A stretch of DNA of 64,000 nt from JAAFIP01 sp963775085 (GTDB lineage Bacteria > Pseudomonadota > Gammaproteobacteria > Burkholderiales > Burkholderiaceae_C): assembly GCA_963775085.1 (NCBI GenBank), contig CAVZHO010000010.1:1-64000 (forward strand). The letters are read 5' to 3'. A program made the translations under genes and the position numbers. Each line of letters begins with the position of its first letter. Within the stretch, counting starts at the first letter, position 1. A model generated the notes under the pieces. It saw only the letters and a list, made by a program, of their open reading frames with translations, made no database searches and was not told where the DNA came from. Below are positions 8,280-16,750 of the stretch, in pieces.

Positions 8280-8495
8280 TTACTTTGCCGCGTCATTGAT
8301 CAAAAACGCTTCGATGGCATTAATGTCAAAGAGCGTTGTTTTCGGGCCAGCCTTTAATGGCTTCGGAAAGTCTTTACGTGTCTTTGTCCAAGACCATAAA
8401 GTTGACCTTGAAATTGCAAAGTGCTTGCAAGTCGCATTTGCTCTTGCGTGGTGGGGCTTTTGAACAGTGCCTTGAACTGAGTTGCTTTGAGTCAT
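8280..8495 (-). CDS. AlpA-like DNA-binding protein
   Basis: 71 aa from ATG 8495, which has AGAAAGG about 8 nt upstream; a longer frame to 8558 lacks such a site. The sequence CKHFAISRSTLWSWTKTR, DFPKPLK and LFDINAIEAFL follows the AlpA/excisionase layout: HTH, FPKP, then a domain ending in AIEAFL. AlpA-type proteins switch on integrase or excision of P4-like elements, which fits the integrase of this island. Confidence 0.7.
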   Translation of the reverse strand: MTQSNSVQGTVQKPHHARANATCKHFAISRSTLWSWTKTRKDFPKPLKAGPKTTLFDINAIEAFLINDAAK

Positions 8496-8554
8496 ATCGT
8501 ATTGCCTTTCTTTGGATTGACAAACGAATTTCAAAGCCGCAAGGGGGGCTTGCG

Positions 8555-9403
8555 TCAACGCTTGCGCTTGGAACCCTTATCTGATGCGGGTCTCGGTGCC
8601 CAACCGAAAGGGTCTTGCGCTTTTAGTTCATGAGCGTTTGGGTTACTTGCTTGGTGCTTATTTATTATCTGCCACACCCGTGCACGACTAATACTTAACT
8701 CTCTGGCAACCGCTGCTTTATTGTTGCCAAACTTTTTAAGAAGTTGATTTATTTCACCAAATCGATCCACTTTCGATACAACTGGTTCCGCAACAAATTT
8801 TGTGGCGCTAGCTGATTCAATAAATGTCTTTAGGTCTATAGATCGAATTACAAAAATACTTTCCGCAGGAAAGCTACCCAGTGGGAAAGTGCCACTCAAT
8901 TTTTCATCTTCACTATTGCTATACAAACGAGCAAGGCGGCCATCAAGTGATTCAACAAAACAACCATCTAAATTCAAATCCTCGTTTTCTTCAAAGCCTA
9001 GAAGTTTACGTTCCATATTTTTGAGCGCTAAAGTACCACCCGCAAGCAAAGACAAACGCCATACGCCAATAAGTCGGACAAGTCCCGCGTCCTCTCTTAA
9101 ATATGTCGATTCATTCACTCTAAATGCGCCTTGCGGCAAACGGATAGTCCCTTTACCGTCTAACGTCGCAACTTCATTAAAAGTAATATCTGATTCAAGA
9201 ACAGTCTCACACAATTTTGCATATGGCGGCTCAATGAAATTGATGCATAACTGTATGCCGCCGTTCTGTGCAATTTGCAGCAACTCATTTGCGGAAACTG
9301 ATTTCCCAATTTGCTCAGTTGCAACATCCGCAGCACGATTAAGGGTTAGCCATTCAATTGAATCTAACAGGTTAAATGCGCGCATGGTTGATTCAACTGG
9401 CAT
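8555..9403 (-). CDS. Hypothetical island protein with C-terminal HTH
   Basis: About 282 aa from ATG 9403 (alternatives ATG 9385, TTG 9427). The first 200 residues match no family I know. Residues near the C-terminus, NNKAAVARELSISRARVWQI, form a clear helix-turn-helix, followed by a basic tail KGSKRKR. It is A+T-richer than the chromosomal genes. It overlaps the 3' end of the yoeB-like gene, so it may be co-transcribed with the toxin-antitoxin pair. Possibly a regulator. Confidence 0.6.
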   Translation of the reverse strand: MPVESTMRAFNLLDSIEWLTLNRAADVATEQIGKSVSANELLQIAQNGGIQLCINFIEPPYAKLCETVLESDITFNEVATLDGKGTIRLPQGAFRVNESTYLREDAGLVRLIGVWRLSLLAGGTLALKNMERKLLGFEENEDLNLDGCFVESLDGRLARLYSNSEDEKLSGTFPLGSFPAESIFVIRSIDLKTFIESASATKFVAEPVVSKVDRFGEINQLLKKFGNNKAAVARELSISRARVWQIINKHQASNPNAHELKAQDPFGWAPRPASDKGSKRKR

Positions 9404-9656
9404 AGTGATACCGACACCCCACCACAATCAATTCATCATCAGTAGCCCGGTACACTAGCCTATTGGTTTCATCAATGCGGCGTGACCAATACCCCGACAG
9501 GTTGGCCACTAGCGGCTCAGGTTTGCCTATGCCGCTAAACGGGTCGCGGGCGGCGGCTTCTATCAAAATGTTGATGCGCTTTAGGGTCTTGCGGTCTTGA
9601 CCGTGCCAATAGGTGTACTGCTCCCACGCTTCGGGCACAAAGCAGATATTGCGCAT
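9393..9656 (-). CDS. yoeB: Txe/YoeB-family mRNA-cleaving toxin
   Basis: 87 aa, the usual YoeB length. The family ends with CRYHY; here His84 and Tyr85 match the catalytic pair of E. coli YoeB (H83, Y84), and Glu47 and Arg60/Arg66 fall at the other active positions. The family cleaves mRNA on the ribosome when its antitoxin is lost. It follows the Phd/YefM gene by 22 bp, in the usual antitoxin-first order. Confidence 0.92.
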   Translation of the reverse strand: MRNICFVPEAWEQYTYWHGQDRKTLKRINILIEAAARDPFSGIGKPEPLVANLSGYWSRRIDETNRLVYRATDDELIVVGCRYHYAS

Positions 9657-9678
9657 GTCGCTATGGCTCTGGCAACGA

Positions 9679-9933
9679 TTAGGCGGGTAGCAGTTTGCGG
9701 GGCTTGGCTTTGCCAGCTTTGTCTTGTGCGATGGCTTTGGCCAGGTGTGCGGCGTTAGCGGGGCTAGACATAAGGTGCAATGTTGCCATCACACTTTGGT
9801 AATGGTCAAAACTCATCAGCACCGCGTCAGCCCCGTCGCGGCGGTTGATGATGGTAATGTCGTGGTCGTCCGCGACCGTGTCCAACACGGCTTTAAATGA
9901 ATTGCGGGCTTCGGAATAGCTGACTACGCGCAT
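9679..9933 (-). CDS. yefM: Phd/YefM-family antitoxin
   Basis: 84 aa. The start MRVVSYSEARNSFKAVLD is the Phd/YefM DNA-binding N-terminus; DDHDITIINRRDG and AVLMSFDHYQS follow as usual, with a toxin-binding C-terminal tail. It forms a pair with the YoeB-like toxin and should repress its own promoter in the 110-bp gap upstream. Confidence 0.92.
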   Translation of the reverse strand: MRVVSYSEARNSFKAVLDTVADDHDITIINRRDGADAVLMSFDHYQSVMATLHLMSSPANAAHLAKAIAQDKAGKAKPRKLLPA

Positions 9934-10043
9934 GGTGACACCTTGGGTAACTTGCTCTATGTATTGTACAAGTTAATCCGGAGTAGTGCAGTGTGGTCTA
10001 TGCGGCCAGCGCCTAAAACTAGCGGGAAAGTCTTGCAGGGGCG

Positions 10044-10466
10044 TTAGATCGCCACGGGCTTGAGCTTGAATAATTGGGCGTTTTTGGCTAACAGCACATC
10101 CAAGGTGGCCATGCCCTTGGCTTTGGCCTCTAACGCGCAGGCGAGGTGCAATGCATCGCCAGCGCGCAGCCCCGATGCGCCGTCCATGGTAAGCAATGCG
10201 GCTTTGTGAAAGGTGGCGGGTTCTATGGGCAGTAGTTGCAGGTCATTGGCGCACACGCGTTCAAACTGCGCCCATGAGGTGCGCGCCTGTTCAGCCGTTA
10301 ATTGCCCGGTGCGCAGCTTTAGCCCCATGGCGCTGCCAAACTCGGTCACGCACCACGCGGCGGACACTAAATCTTGCTTGCATTGGGCGTACCACTGGTT
10401 TACATCGGGTGTTTTGGCTTCGTGGGTGCACAGTGCTACCAGCACGCTGGTGTCAACGTACAGCAT
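10044..10466 (-). CDS. vapC: VapC-family PIN-domain toxin
   Basis: 140 aa. Start MLYVDTSVLVAL with the first PIN aspartate, then CVTEFGSA (acidic residue), and GLRAGDALHLA (the second acidic cluster). The pattern is that of PIN ribonucleases of VapC toxins. ATG 10466 shares a base with the TAA of vapB (TAATG), so translation is coupled. A longer in-frame extension upstream overlaps vapB and is not used. Confidence 0.92.
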   Translation of the reverse strand: MLYVDTSVLVALCTHEAKTPDVNQWYAQCKQDLVSAAWCVTEFGSAMGLKLRTGQLTAEQARTSWAQFERVCANDLQLLPIEPATFHKAALLTMDGASGLRAGDALHLACALEAKAKGMATLDVLLAKNAQLFKLKPVAI

Positions 10467-10714
10467 TAGTAGCGCGCCTCGCTGCGCAGTTGCTCCATCA
10501 CCGATGTGCCCAAGGGCAATGCAGCGGCGTTGCGCGCCAGTTCTTTGGCAAAAGACTGGCGGCTCCATTTGGCAGGCCGCAAATTGAGAGCACCGTCTGT
10601 GCCCACATGGGCTTGCAGTTGGTCGCCTTCTTTCACGCCGATTTGGCGCACGTAGTCCACAGGTATGCGCACGGCCAGGCTGTTGCCCCATTTGGCTATT
10701 TGTAGATTCATCAT
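10466..10714 (-). CDS. vapB: VapB/AbrB-type antitoxin
   Basis: 82 aa. The N-terminus LQIAKWGNSLAVRIP is the swapped-hairpin AbrB DNA-binding domain; the C-terminal part binds VapC. Start is ATG 10714 or the adjacent ATG 10711. It should bind its own promoter in the 70 bp between it and the integrase gene. Confidence 0.92.
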   Translation of the reverse strand: MMNLQIAKWGNSLAVRIPVDYVRQIGVKEGDQLQAHVGTDGALNLRPAKWSRQSFAKELARNAAALPLGTSVMEQLRSEARY

Positions 10715-10786
10715 GGTGGTAATTGATATACGGTTAAGTATCTACATTGTAGGGGTTTGTGGCACAGCTTGCAAATAGTGCACAGG

Positions 10787-12070
10787 CTATGCCGCCCGGC
10801 CAAAACTACCTGCAATCACGTTGCCCTTCACGCAGCCGTCCAGGTAGTCTGCCCACGCTTGCATCATCTTGGCGCGCTGGGGCAGGTAGGTGGCGTGGTT
10901 GTAGGCGGCGCTGACTGCGTCGCGCTCTTGGTGGGCGAGTTGCAGCTCGATATGGGCGTGGTCAAAGCCTTGTTCATGCAACAAGGTGGAGGCCACGCCC
11001 CTGAACCCGTGGCCAGTCATACGGCCTGCGTAGCCCATGCGTTTGAGCGCGCCTAGGATTGTGTTATTGCTCATGGGTTTGTCGTGGTCACGCTCCCCGG
11101 GGAACAGTAGCGTGCTGTGCCCGCTGATGATGTGCAGGGTGTGCAGCAAGCCGACGGTTTGCGCCGACAGGGGCACGATGTGGGGTGTTTTCATTTTCAT
11201 GCGTTCTGGGGGTATGTGCCAGCGGGCGGCCTCTAGGTCAAACTCTGCCCAGCACGCGCCTATCAGCTCGCTGGTGCGCACAAAGGTTTGCGCCATAATT
11301 TTCATGGCCAGCCGGGTGGTGGCCGCGCCTTGGTAGGCTTCGATGCTGCGCAGTAGCTGGGGCAGCTCTTTGCTGTCGATGCGTGCAAGGTTGTTTTTGG
11401 CGCGGGCGGCCAGTACGTCGCTGGGTTTGATGTCGCTGGCGGGTTTGCGCTTGGCCAGGCCGTGGGCTATGGCGTAGCGAAACACTTGGCTAGAGGTTTG
11501 CAGCGCGCGCTTGGCTACATCGTTCACGCCGCGCTTTTCTATGGCCTTTAGCATGGCCACCAGCTCGGGGGCTTCTATGGCGGTGATAGGCCTCGCCCCG
11601 ATGGTGGGGAACACGTTGGCCTCAAAGCGCCGCCATATCTGCGCGGCGTGCTGTGCGCTGCGCGTGGGCTTCCAGTGGTTCCACCACAGTGCGGCGATGG
11701 TTTGAAAGGAGTTTTCAGCGGCTACGCGTTGGGTGTGCTTGGCGGTTTTGCGCTCTGCCATGGGGTCTAGGGCTTTGGCCAATTGCGCCTTGGCGGCATC
11801 GCGTGCTTTGCGTGCGTCGGTCAAGGGCACGGCGGGGTAAGCGCCCAAGGCCATGAGCTTTTCTTTGCCGTCCACCCGGTAGCGGGCGCGCCACAGCTTG
11901 GAGCCGTTGGGGTTGACTAGCAGGTGCAGGCCGTTGCCATCGGTCAGCTTGTAGGGCGTGCGCTGGGGCTTGGCATGGCCTATGGCCTTGTCTGTCAGTA
12001 CCCCGCGCTGCTTGGCAATGCGGGTGGCCTTAACGGCTGTAGTCGTGGTGGGAGCGGTGGAAGTGGGCAT
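10787..12070 (-). CDS. int: P4-type tyrosine site-specific integrase
   Basis: 427 aa, the usual length. N-terminal DUF4102-type arm-binding domain (TDKAIGHAKPQRTPYKL, DGNGLHLLV), SAM-like core-binding domain, then the catalytic domain with an Arg in VRTSELIGACWAEFD, HGFRG with the His-x-x-Arg pair, and the nucleophile Tyr at about 390 in AYNH. It sits next to tRNA-Asp, its likely target, and reads away from the tRNA. GGGGTA iterations at 12103-12180 in its leader are candidate arm sites. Confidence 0.95.
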   Translation of the reverse strand: MPTSTAPTTTTAVKATRIAKQRGVLTDKAIGHAKPQRTPYKLTDGNGLHLLVNPNGSKLWRARYRVDGKEKLMALGAYPAVPLTDARKARDAAKAQLAKALDPMAERKTAKHTQRVAAENSFQTIAALWWNHWKPTRSAQHAAQIWRRFEANVFPTIGARPITAIEAPELVAMLKAIEKRGVNDVAKRALQTSSQVFRYAIAHGLAKRKPASDIKPSDVLAARAKNNLARIDSKELPQLLRSIEAYQGAATTRLAMKIMAQTFVRTSELIGACWAEFDLEAARWHIPPERMKMKTPHIVPLSAQTVGLLHTLHIISGHSTLLFPGERDHDKPMSNNTILGALKRMGYAGRMTGHGFRGVASTLLHEQGFDHAHIELQLAHQERDAVSAAYNHATYLPQRAKMMQAWADYLDGCVKGNVIAGSFGRAA

Positions 12071-12102
12071 GGTTTGTAGCGTTTTGGGTACTTTTGCGGG
12101 CG

Positions 12103-12225
12103 TACCCCCTTAAGAAATACCCCCTACCCGCAACCATACCCCCTTTAGGTGCTGGCTGGCAATACCCCACGCTGGACGGTAAAAAACAAAAAAGCCCCGT
12201 AAACACTGGGCTTACGGGGCTTTTT
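12103..12225 (-). repeat. Integrase leader with GGGGTA iterations (right copy)
   Basis: TACCCC occurs at about 12103, 12119, 12137 and 12173 on the plus strand, followed by the terminator hairpin. The arrangement is shared with 6190-6300. Candidate arm-type integrase binding sites. Confidence 0.65.
12188..12225 (-). terminator. Terminator hairpin downstream of tRNA-Asp
   Basis: AAAAAAGCCCCGTAA and TTACGGGGCTTTTT form a long stem with A/T runs on both sides, so it can end transcription from either strand, in particular the gltX-tRNA transcript. Confidence 0.85.
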
Positions 12226-12258
12226 CTGGTCTGTATCGGATGATATAAAACCATTTAC

Positions 12259-12335
12259 TGGCGGAGTGGACGGGACTCGAACCCGCGACCCCCGGCGTGA
12301 CAGGCCGGTATTCTAACCAACTGAACTACCACTCC
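12259..12335 (-). tRNA. tRNA-Asp (GTC)
   Basis: 77 nt including encoded CCA. Cloverleaf with acceptor GGAGTGG/CCACTCC, T-loop TTCGAGT, and anticodon GTC in the loop CTGTCAC. Last of three tRNA genes on this strand; its 3' end carries the island core site GTGGACGGGA. Confidence 0.97.
12266..12275. other. Candidate attachment core within tRNA-Asp
   Basis: GTGGACGGGA, identical to 6301-6310. It lies in the T-arm/acceptor 3' part of the tRNA, the usual target of P4-type integrases. Confidence 0.6.
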
Positions 12336-12430
12336 TGGTAGCCTGGCGTTCACTCTTGCGAGCCAAGTGCCGGGCAACTTGCGCCTTGTTTGCATTGGTA
12401 CATTTAATTCAATGCACCGCCGCAAAATGC

Positions 12431-12506
12431 TGGCGACCCCACGGGGATTCGAACCCCGGTACTTACCGTGAAAGGGTAATGTCCTAGGCCTCTAGACGAT
12501 GGGGTC
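12431..12506 (-). tRNA. tRNA-Glu (TTC)
   Basis: 76 nt with CCA. Acceptor GACCCCA/TGGGGTC, T-loop TTCGAAT, anticodon TTC in CTTTCAC. It lies 174 bp downstream of gltX, whose enzyme charges it. Confidence 0.97.
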
Positions 12507-12528
12507 AAAACCTATCTCGATACATCAA

Positions 12529-12604
<76 letters not shown>

Positions 12605-12679
12605 GTTTGTGACGCGCTGTCAAAACTGACAACACACCGCACCTGTTCGGTATCGAGCCTCAGATTATAACCCGAAATT

Positions 12680-14146
12680 TCAGACTTTTTCGAGCCGCTG
12701 CAACACATCATTGCGCTGGCACAGCAACAACACCGCGTCAAGTGCCGGGGTTTGCGCTTTACCCATGACCAAAACGCGCACGGGCATGGCCAGTTGCGGC
12801 ATTTTCAGGCCGGTGGAAGTGAGCACTTCTTTGATGGCAGCGGCAATGCCGGCCTTGTCCCAGGCGCAGGTGCGCAGCTTCTCGGCCAATGCCGCAAGCG
12901 CAGGCTTGGCAGCATCCGTCACATGCAGGGCAAAGTCTTCGGCGCTGCGCTTGGGCTCGGTATAAAACGCTGCCGCCCAGTCGGCCAGCGCGGCGGTGGT
13001 GTCGCAGCGGTCTTTGAACAGGGCGCAGATGGCGCTCAGGCGCTGGTCTGCGGTAATGCTGGCAGGCTGGCCTTCGCCGTCGACGCGGTGCAGTAACTGC
13101 GCTGTGACCAACCTCGCCAGCCGCTCGTCGCTGGCCAGCTTCATGTAATGCGAGTTGACCCAGTTGAGTTTGGCCGCGTCCCACTGCGCGGGGCTTTTGG
13201 CCAGGTGCGTGCCGTCAAACCAGCTTGTCAGTTGCTCGCGGCCAAACAGCTCGTCGTCGCCATGGCTCCAGCCCAGACGGGACAGGTAATTCATCATCGC
13301 CTCGGGCAGGTAGCCCGCGTTGCGGTAATCCGTCACACTCACCGCGCCGTGGCGTTTGGAGAGCTTTTCACCGTCGGGCCCGAGGATCATCGGCACATGG
13401 CCGTACTGGGGCAACTGTGCACCCAATGCCTTCAAAATATTGATTTGGCGCGGCGTGTTGTTGACATGGTCGTCACCGCGAATAACATGGGTGATACGCA
13501 TGTCCAGGTCATCCACCACCACGCAAAAATTGTAGGTGGGCGTGCCTACCGTCTCACCGCGTGCGGCGGCTTCATCCGAAACTGGACGGGCGATGATCAA
13601 ATCGTCCAACTCTTTGTTGCCCACGGTGATCGGGCCTTTGACGGTATCGACCCAGGTCACCTCACCGTCCACGGGATTGCAAAAGCGCACTACCGGCTTC
13701 ACACCCACCGGTGGTGTGGGCAGCACTTTGCCGGGGGCAGGCCGCCAGCGGCCGTCGTAGCGGGCTTTTTCGCCGCGCGCCATCTGCGCCTCGCGCATGG
13801 CATCGAGCTCGGCGCGTGAGGTGTAGCAGGGGTAGGCGGTGCCTGTTTGCAGCATCTGCGCGATGACCTCGCGGTAGCGCGCCATGCGCTGCATTTGGTA
13901 GAACGGGCCTTCGTCGTAGTTCAGCTCCAGCCAATCCATGGCCTCGATGATCTGATCGACCGCCGCCTGGGTAGAGCGTGCTTCGTCGGTGTCTTCGATG
14001 CGCAAAATAAACTGCGCGTCGTTACCCAACGCCTTGTGGTGCTGCGCAAAGGCCCAGCAGAACAGCGCGGTGCGGGCGGTGCCCAGGTGCAGAAAGCCGG
14101 TGGGCGAGGGGGCGATGCGGGTGCGGATGGTGGTGGGAGTGGTCAT
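12680..14146 (-). CDS. gltX: Glutamyl-tRNA synthetase
   Basis: 488 aa from ATG 14146. The frame opens further upstream to 14173, but those codons come from an R1 repeat. Class I synthetase: the HIGH-type motif is HLGT at 20-23 after IAPSPTGF, and the KMSKS-type motif KLSKR is near 258. It joins Glu to tRNA-Glu in the cytosol. On the same strand downstream lie tRNA-Ala, tRNA-Glu and tRNA-Asp, probably one transcript ending at the hairpin at 12188. Confidence 0.97.
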   Translation of the reverse strand: MTTPTTIRTRIAPSPTGFLHLGTARTALFCWAFAQHHKALGNDAQFILRIEDTDEARSTQAAVDQIIEAMDWLELNYDEGPFYQMQRMARYREVIAQMLQTGTAYPCYTSRAELDAMREAQMARGEKARYDGRWRPAPGKVLPTPPVGVKPVVRFCNPVDGEVTWVDTVKGPITVGNKELDDLIIARPVSDEAAARGETVGTPTYNFCVVVDDLDMRITHVIRGDDHVNNTPRQINILKALGAQLPQYGHVPMILGPDGEKLSKRHGAVSVTDYRNAGYLPEAMMNYLSRLGWSHGDDELFGREQLTSWFDGTHLAKSPAQWDAAKLNWVNSHYMKLASDERLARLVTAQLLHRVDGEGQPASITADQRLSAICALFKDRCDTTAALADWAAAFYTEPKRSAEDFALHVTDAAKPALAALAEKLRTCAWDKAGIAAAIKEVLTSTGLKMPQLAMPVRVLVMGKAQTPALDAVLLLCQRNDVLQRLEKV

Positions 14147-14147
14147 A

Positions 14148-14206
14148 TAAAAATGATAGCTGTTTACGTCCACACGACAGGGACTACAAGCCTATTTGTT
14201 AGGTAA
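14148..14206 (+). repeat. R1 palindromic repeat, copy 4 (between metZ and gltX)
   Basis: ATGATAGCTGTTTACGTCC followed by ACAGGGACTACAAGCCTATTT. It directly abuts the gltX start codon, so it makes up most of the gltX leader. Confidence 0.8.
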
Positions 14207-14212
14207 ATTGCC

Positions 14213-15448
14213 TCAAACCAAGGTGTCAAAGCCCCGGCTCAAGTCAGTCTGCAAGTCACCCACATGCTCCAGCCCCACGGCCAGGCGGATCATGCCCTGG
14301 GTAATGCCCGCAGCCCGGCGCTGCTCTTCGGTCAGGCGGCCGTGCGAGGTGCTGGCAGGTTGGGTGATGATGGTTTTCACATCGCCCAAGTTGGCGGCCA
14401 CCGTCATCAGGCGGGTGCTGTCAATCACATGAAACGCGTTTTTGCGCAACTGCTCCGGGTTATTGCCTTTGACTTCAAAGCTGAGCACCGCGCCGCCCAG
14501 GCCCGTGCCATTGGCGTTTTGCTGGCGCATGGCCAGCGCGTGTTGCGGATGGCTTTGGAGGCCGGGGTAGTACACCCGCGCCACGGCCGGGTGTGCCTCC
14601 AACCAAGTAGCCATCTGCAAACAACGCGCGCTTTGCGCCTCCATGCGGATGCCCAGGGTCTCCATGCCCTTGTGCACCACCCAGGCGTTAAACGGCGACA
14701 GGCTCATGCCCGCGCTGCGCATCACGGGGATGAATTTATCTTTAATCAACTTCTCGGTGGTACACAGCGCACCGGCTATCACGCGCCCCTGGCCGTCCAG
14801 ATACTTGGTGCCCGAGTGGATGATGATGTCAGCCCCAAACAAAATCGGCTTTTGCAGTGCGGGCGAGCAAAAACAGTTGTCCACCGCGAGCAGCGCGCCC
14901 GCATTGTGCGCGATGTCGGCCAGCGCCTGGATATCGCATACCTCAGTCAGCGGGTTGGTGGGTGTTTCGGCCAGCAGCAGCCGGGTGTTGGGTTTGATCG
15001 CAGCTTTCCACTCGGCTACATCGGTCTGACTGACAAAGCTGGACTCCACGCCAAACTTGCCAAACTCGGTGCCGATCAGCTTCATGGTGCTGCCAAACAC
15101 CGAGCGCGAGCACAGCACATGGTCACCCGCCTTCAAAAGGCCCATGCACAGCATCAAAATCGCGCTCATGCCGCTGCTGGTGCCAATGCAGGCCTCCGTG
15201 CCCTCCAGTGCCGCCAGGCGCTTCTCCATCGCCGTCACCGACGGGTTGGTAAAGCGGCTGTAGATGTAGCCGTCTTCCTCGCCCGCAAAGCGGCGCGCCG
15301 CCGTCTCGCTGTCGGGCTGGGTAAAGCACGAACTCAGGTACAGCGCCTCGGAGTTTTCGCCGTACTGGCTTTTGTCGATCGAGGCGCGCACCGCCAGCGT
15401 GTCCAGGTGCAGGCCTTCGGGGAGGGGGTGTTGGGTGGTGTTTTTCAT
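14213..15448 (-). CDS. metZ: O-succinylhomoserine sulfhydrylase
   Basis: 411 aa PLP enzyme of the Cys/Met metabolism family. It makes homocysteine from O-succinyl- or O-acetylhomoserine and sulfide. Lys215 in HSGTKYLDGQ is the PLP lysine; SRFTNPSVTAMEKRLAALEG and SSGMSAILM are family motifs. In many proteobacteria it follows purF; here other genes lie between. Its ATG overlaps the stop of a RelE/ParE-type toxin by 4 nt (ATGA), so its translation may be coupled to the toxin-antitoxin transcript. Confidence 0.93.
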   Translation of the reverse strand: MKNTTQHPLPEGLHLDTLAVRASIDKSQYGENSEALYLSSCFTQPDSETAARRFAGEEDGYIYSRFTNPSVTAMEKRLAALEGTEACIGTSSGMSAILMLCMGLLKAGDHVLCSRSVFGSTMKLIGTEFGKFGVESSFVSQTDVAEWKAAIKPNTRLLLAETPTNPLTEVCDIQALADIAHNAGALLAVDNCFCSPALQKPILFGADIIIHSGTKYLDGQGRVIAGALCTTEKLIKDKFIPVMRSAGMSLSPFNAWVVHKGMETLGIRMEAQSARCLQMATWLEAHPAVARVYYPGLQSHPQHALAMRQQNANGTGLGGAVLSFEVKGNNPEQLRKNAFHVIDSTRLMTVAANLGDVKTIITQPASTSHGRLTEEQRRAAGITQGMIRLAVGLEHVGDLQTDLSRGFDTLV

Positions 15449-15744
15449 GATGGACTTTTGTAGCCGACTTCGCGTTGGTGCCTGATGCGCAAAACCAGCA
15501 CGTCATCTGCCACCGGGTTATACACATAAAGCGCTAAATAGCCTGATTTTCCCTGAGAGATGACCAATTCTCGCAAAGGCGGCGAATAAGGCCTGCCAAT
15601 TTCCGGGCTGATGGTGAGAAAGTTGAGCGCATGAAAGATGTTTTGCGCGGCTTTGTAAGCATGTTCGGGCTGGCTTTGCAGCAGAAATTGCGTCAAACGA
15701 TCAATATCCTGGTCAGCTTGCCTGCTGATCGAGAGCGATGTCAT
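15445..15744 (-). CDS. RelE/ParE-family toxin
   Basis: 99 aa. LSISRQADQDIDRLTQFL, FLTISPEIGRPYSPPLREL and VLVLRIRHQREVGY match the ParE/RelE fold, with the C-terminal IRHQRE typical of the ParE branch. Whether it hits gyrase or mRNA cannot be told. ATG 15744 overlaps the antitoxin stop by 4 nt, and its own stop overlaps the metZ start by 4 nt. Confidence 0.88.
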   Translation of the reverse strand: MTSLSISRQADQDIDRLTQFLLQSQPEHAYKAAQNIFHALNFLTISPEIGRPYSPPLRELVISQGKSGYLALYVYNPVADDVLVLRIRHQREVGYKSPS

Positions 15745-16073
15745 GCGCGCTTTCTGGTTCGAACCGTGGTCGTTACTGGATTGCGCTCAGGTTGCCACTG
15801 CACCATGGGCGGCGTCTTCGCGGTTTCCCCTCGCATCTTGGCCAGATAGTAAGCCTCGATGTCCGCGCCTTGGTAGACCTGGTTGATGCGCACGGTTTCT
15901 TCGTAGGCGGCCAGGGCGCTGTCGTGGAAAGCGTGCATCAGCGATGCTTCATTCATCGCCGTTTGCAGCGCTTCAATCATCAGCGCATGCGCCGTCTTGC
16001 CTTCGCGGGCAGCGGTCCGGGCGATTTGCTCTTTCAGGGCATCGGGGAGTTTGAGTGAAGTAGTAGCAGTCAT
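15741..16073 (-). CDS. Ribbon-helix-helix antitoxin
   Basis: 110 aa. N-terminal TSLKLPDALKEQIARTAARE, then KTAHALMIEAL, is a CopG-like RHH DNA-binding domain; the C-terminal half should bind the toxin. First gene of an antitoxin-toxin-metZ series; autoregulation at a promoter near 16080-16110 is expected from the family. Confidence 0.88.
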   Translation of the reverse strand: MTATTSLKLPDALKEQIARTAAREGKTAHALMIEALQTAMNEASLMHAFHDSALAAYEETVRINQVYQGADIEAYYLAKMRGETAKTPPMVQWQPERNPVTTTVRTRKRA

Positions 16074-16159
16074 GGAGCGGCTCCTTTGGTGTCACCATGG
16101 TAACACCACTTCACAGAGCAATCAACAACTCTATTTGCAAATTCGAAGCGGGCACCGCT

Positions 16160-16591
16160 TCAGCGACAAATCGATAGAAGTCCATGATGCAGTTTTGGAT
16201 CCCACCCATCTTTTCTACAGGTGTAGCCATTGTCTCGCATGCAACCGACAAATGCGGTCTTGTAGGCCACATCATTAAATACGCGCTTCTTAACATATTG
16301 AGGCTGGCAAACAGAATTCGTTGCCCCTGAATAATTGCCGCTTTTGTCCACACTACCACTCGTACTGCCTGAGCAAATGAGTTGATCTGTCTTCACATTA
16401 TCGACATAGTCGATTAATAAGTTCATATTTTTTTTGTGACAATCAACTTGGAATGATTGCTTTTTTATTTCAACGGCTTCGCATTGCGCACGATCCGGAG
16501 AGTTAGAGCAACGCAAACCAGGACTAATGCCACAGGCTGAAAGCAGTGTTGCTAAAATTGAAACAGCTAGAAAACGATTGATTCGAATCAT
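16160..16591 (-). CDS. Hypothetical lipoprotein, AT-rich
   Basis: 143 aa. The signal peptide ends in the lipobox LLSAC, so it is probably a lipoprotein. About eight cysteines in the mature part suggest disulfide bonding. No family recognised. It and the next gene are clearly richer in A+T than purF and metZ, pointing to acquired DNA. Confidence 0.75.
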   Translation of the reverse strand: MIRINRFLAVSILATLLSACGISPGLRCSNSPDRAQCEAVEIKKQSFQVDCHKKNMNLLIDYVDNVKTDQLICSGSTSGSVDKSGNYSGATNSVCQPQYVKKRVFNDVAYKTAFVGCMRDNGYTCRKDGWDPKLHHGLLSICR

Positions 16592-16750
16592 GGAGTGATC
16601 TCTATATTTTTGCAGTGAAAAATCACTACTTGAAAAAAATGAAGCGTCTAAATTATTGCATCAAAAAAAACGTGTCATTACGATGATTCATTTGGATTGT
16701 ACGGTCTTAACCGGCACAAAAAAATCACTCTAAGTTAGAAAAACATCACC

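Larger units (their letters stand above)
6301..12275. mobile_element. tRNA-Asp-associated genomic island, about 6 kb
   Basis: Bounded by GTGGACGGGA at 6301-6310 and at 12266-12275; the latter lies inside the 3' end of tRNA-Asp. Content from right to left: P4-type tyrosine integrase, vapBC, phd-yoeB, HTH proteins, an AlpA-like regulator and a replication-type winged-helix protein. Cargo is small; only the toxin-antitoxin pairs are recognisable. R1 repeats, common elsewhere in the window, are absent from it, which fits foreign origin. The element probably inserted at the tRNA 3' end and left the tRNA intact. The 10-bp core is short, so the left limit is less certain than the right. Confidence 0.75.

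Noticed and set aside
14264..15463. 399-codon plus-strand frame opposite metZ
   Set aside because: Arg/His/Gly-rich with no family likeness; the minus-strand frame is clearly metZ.
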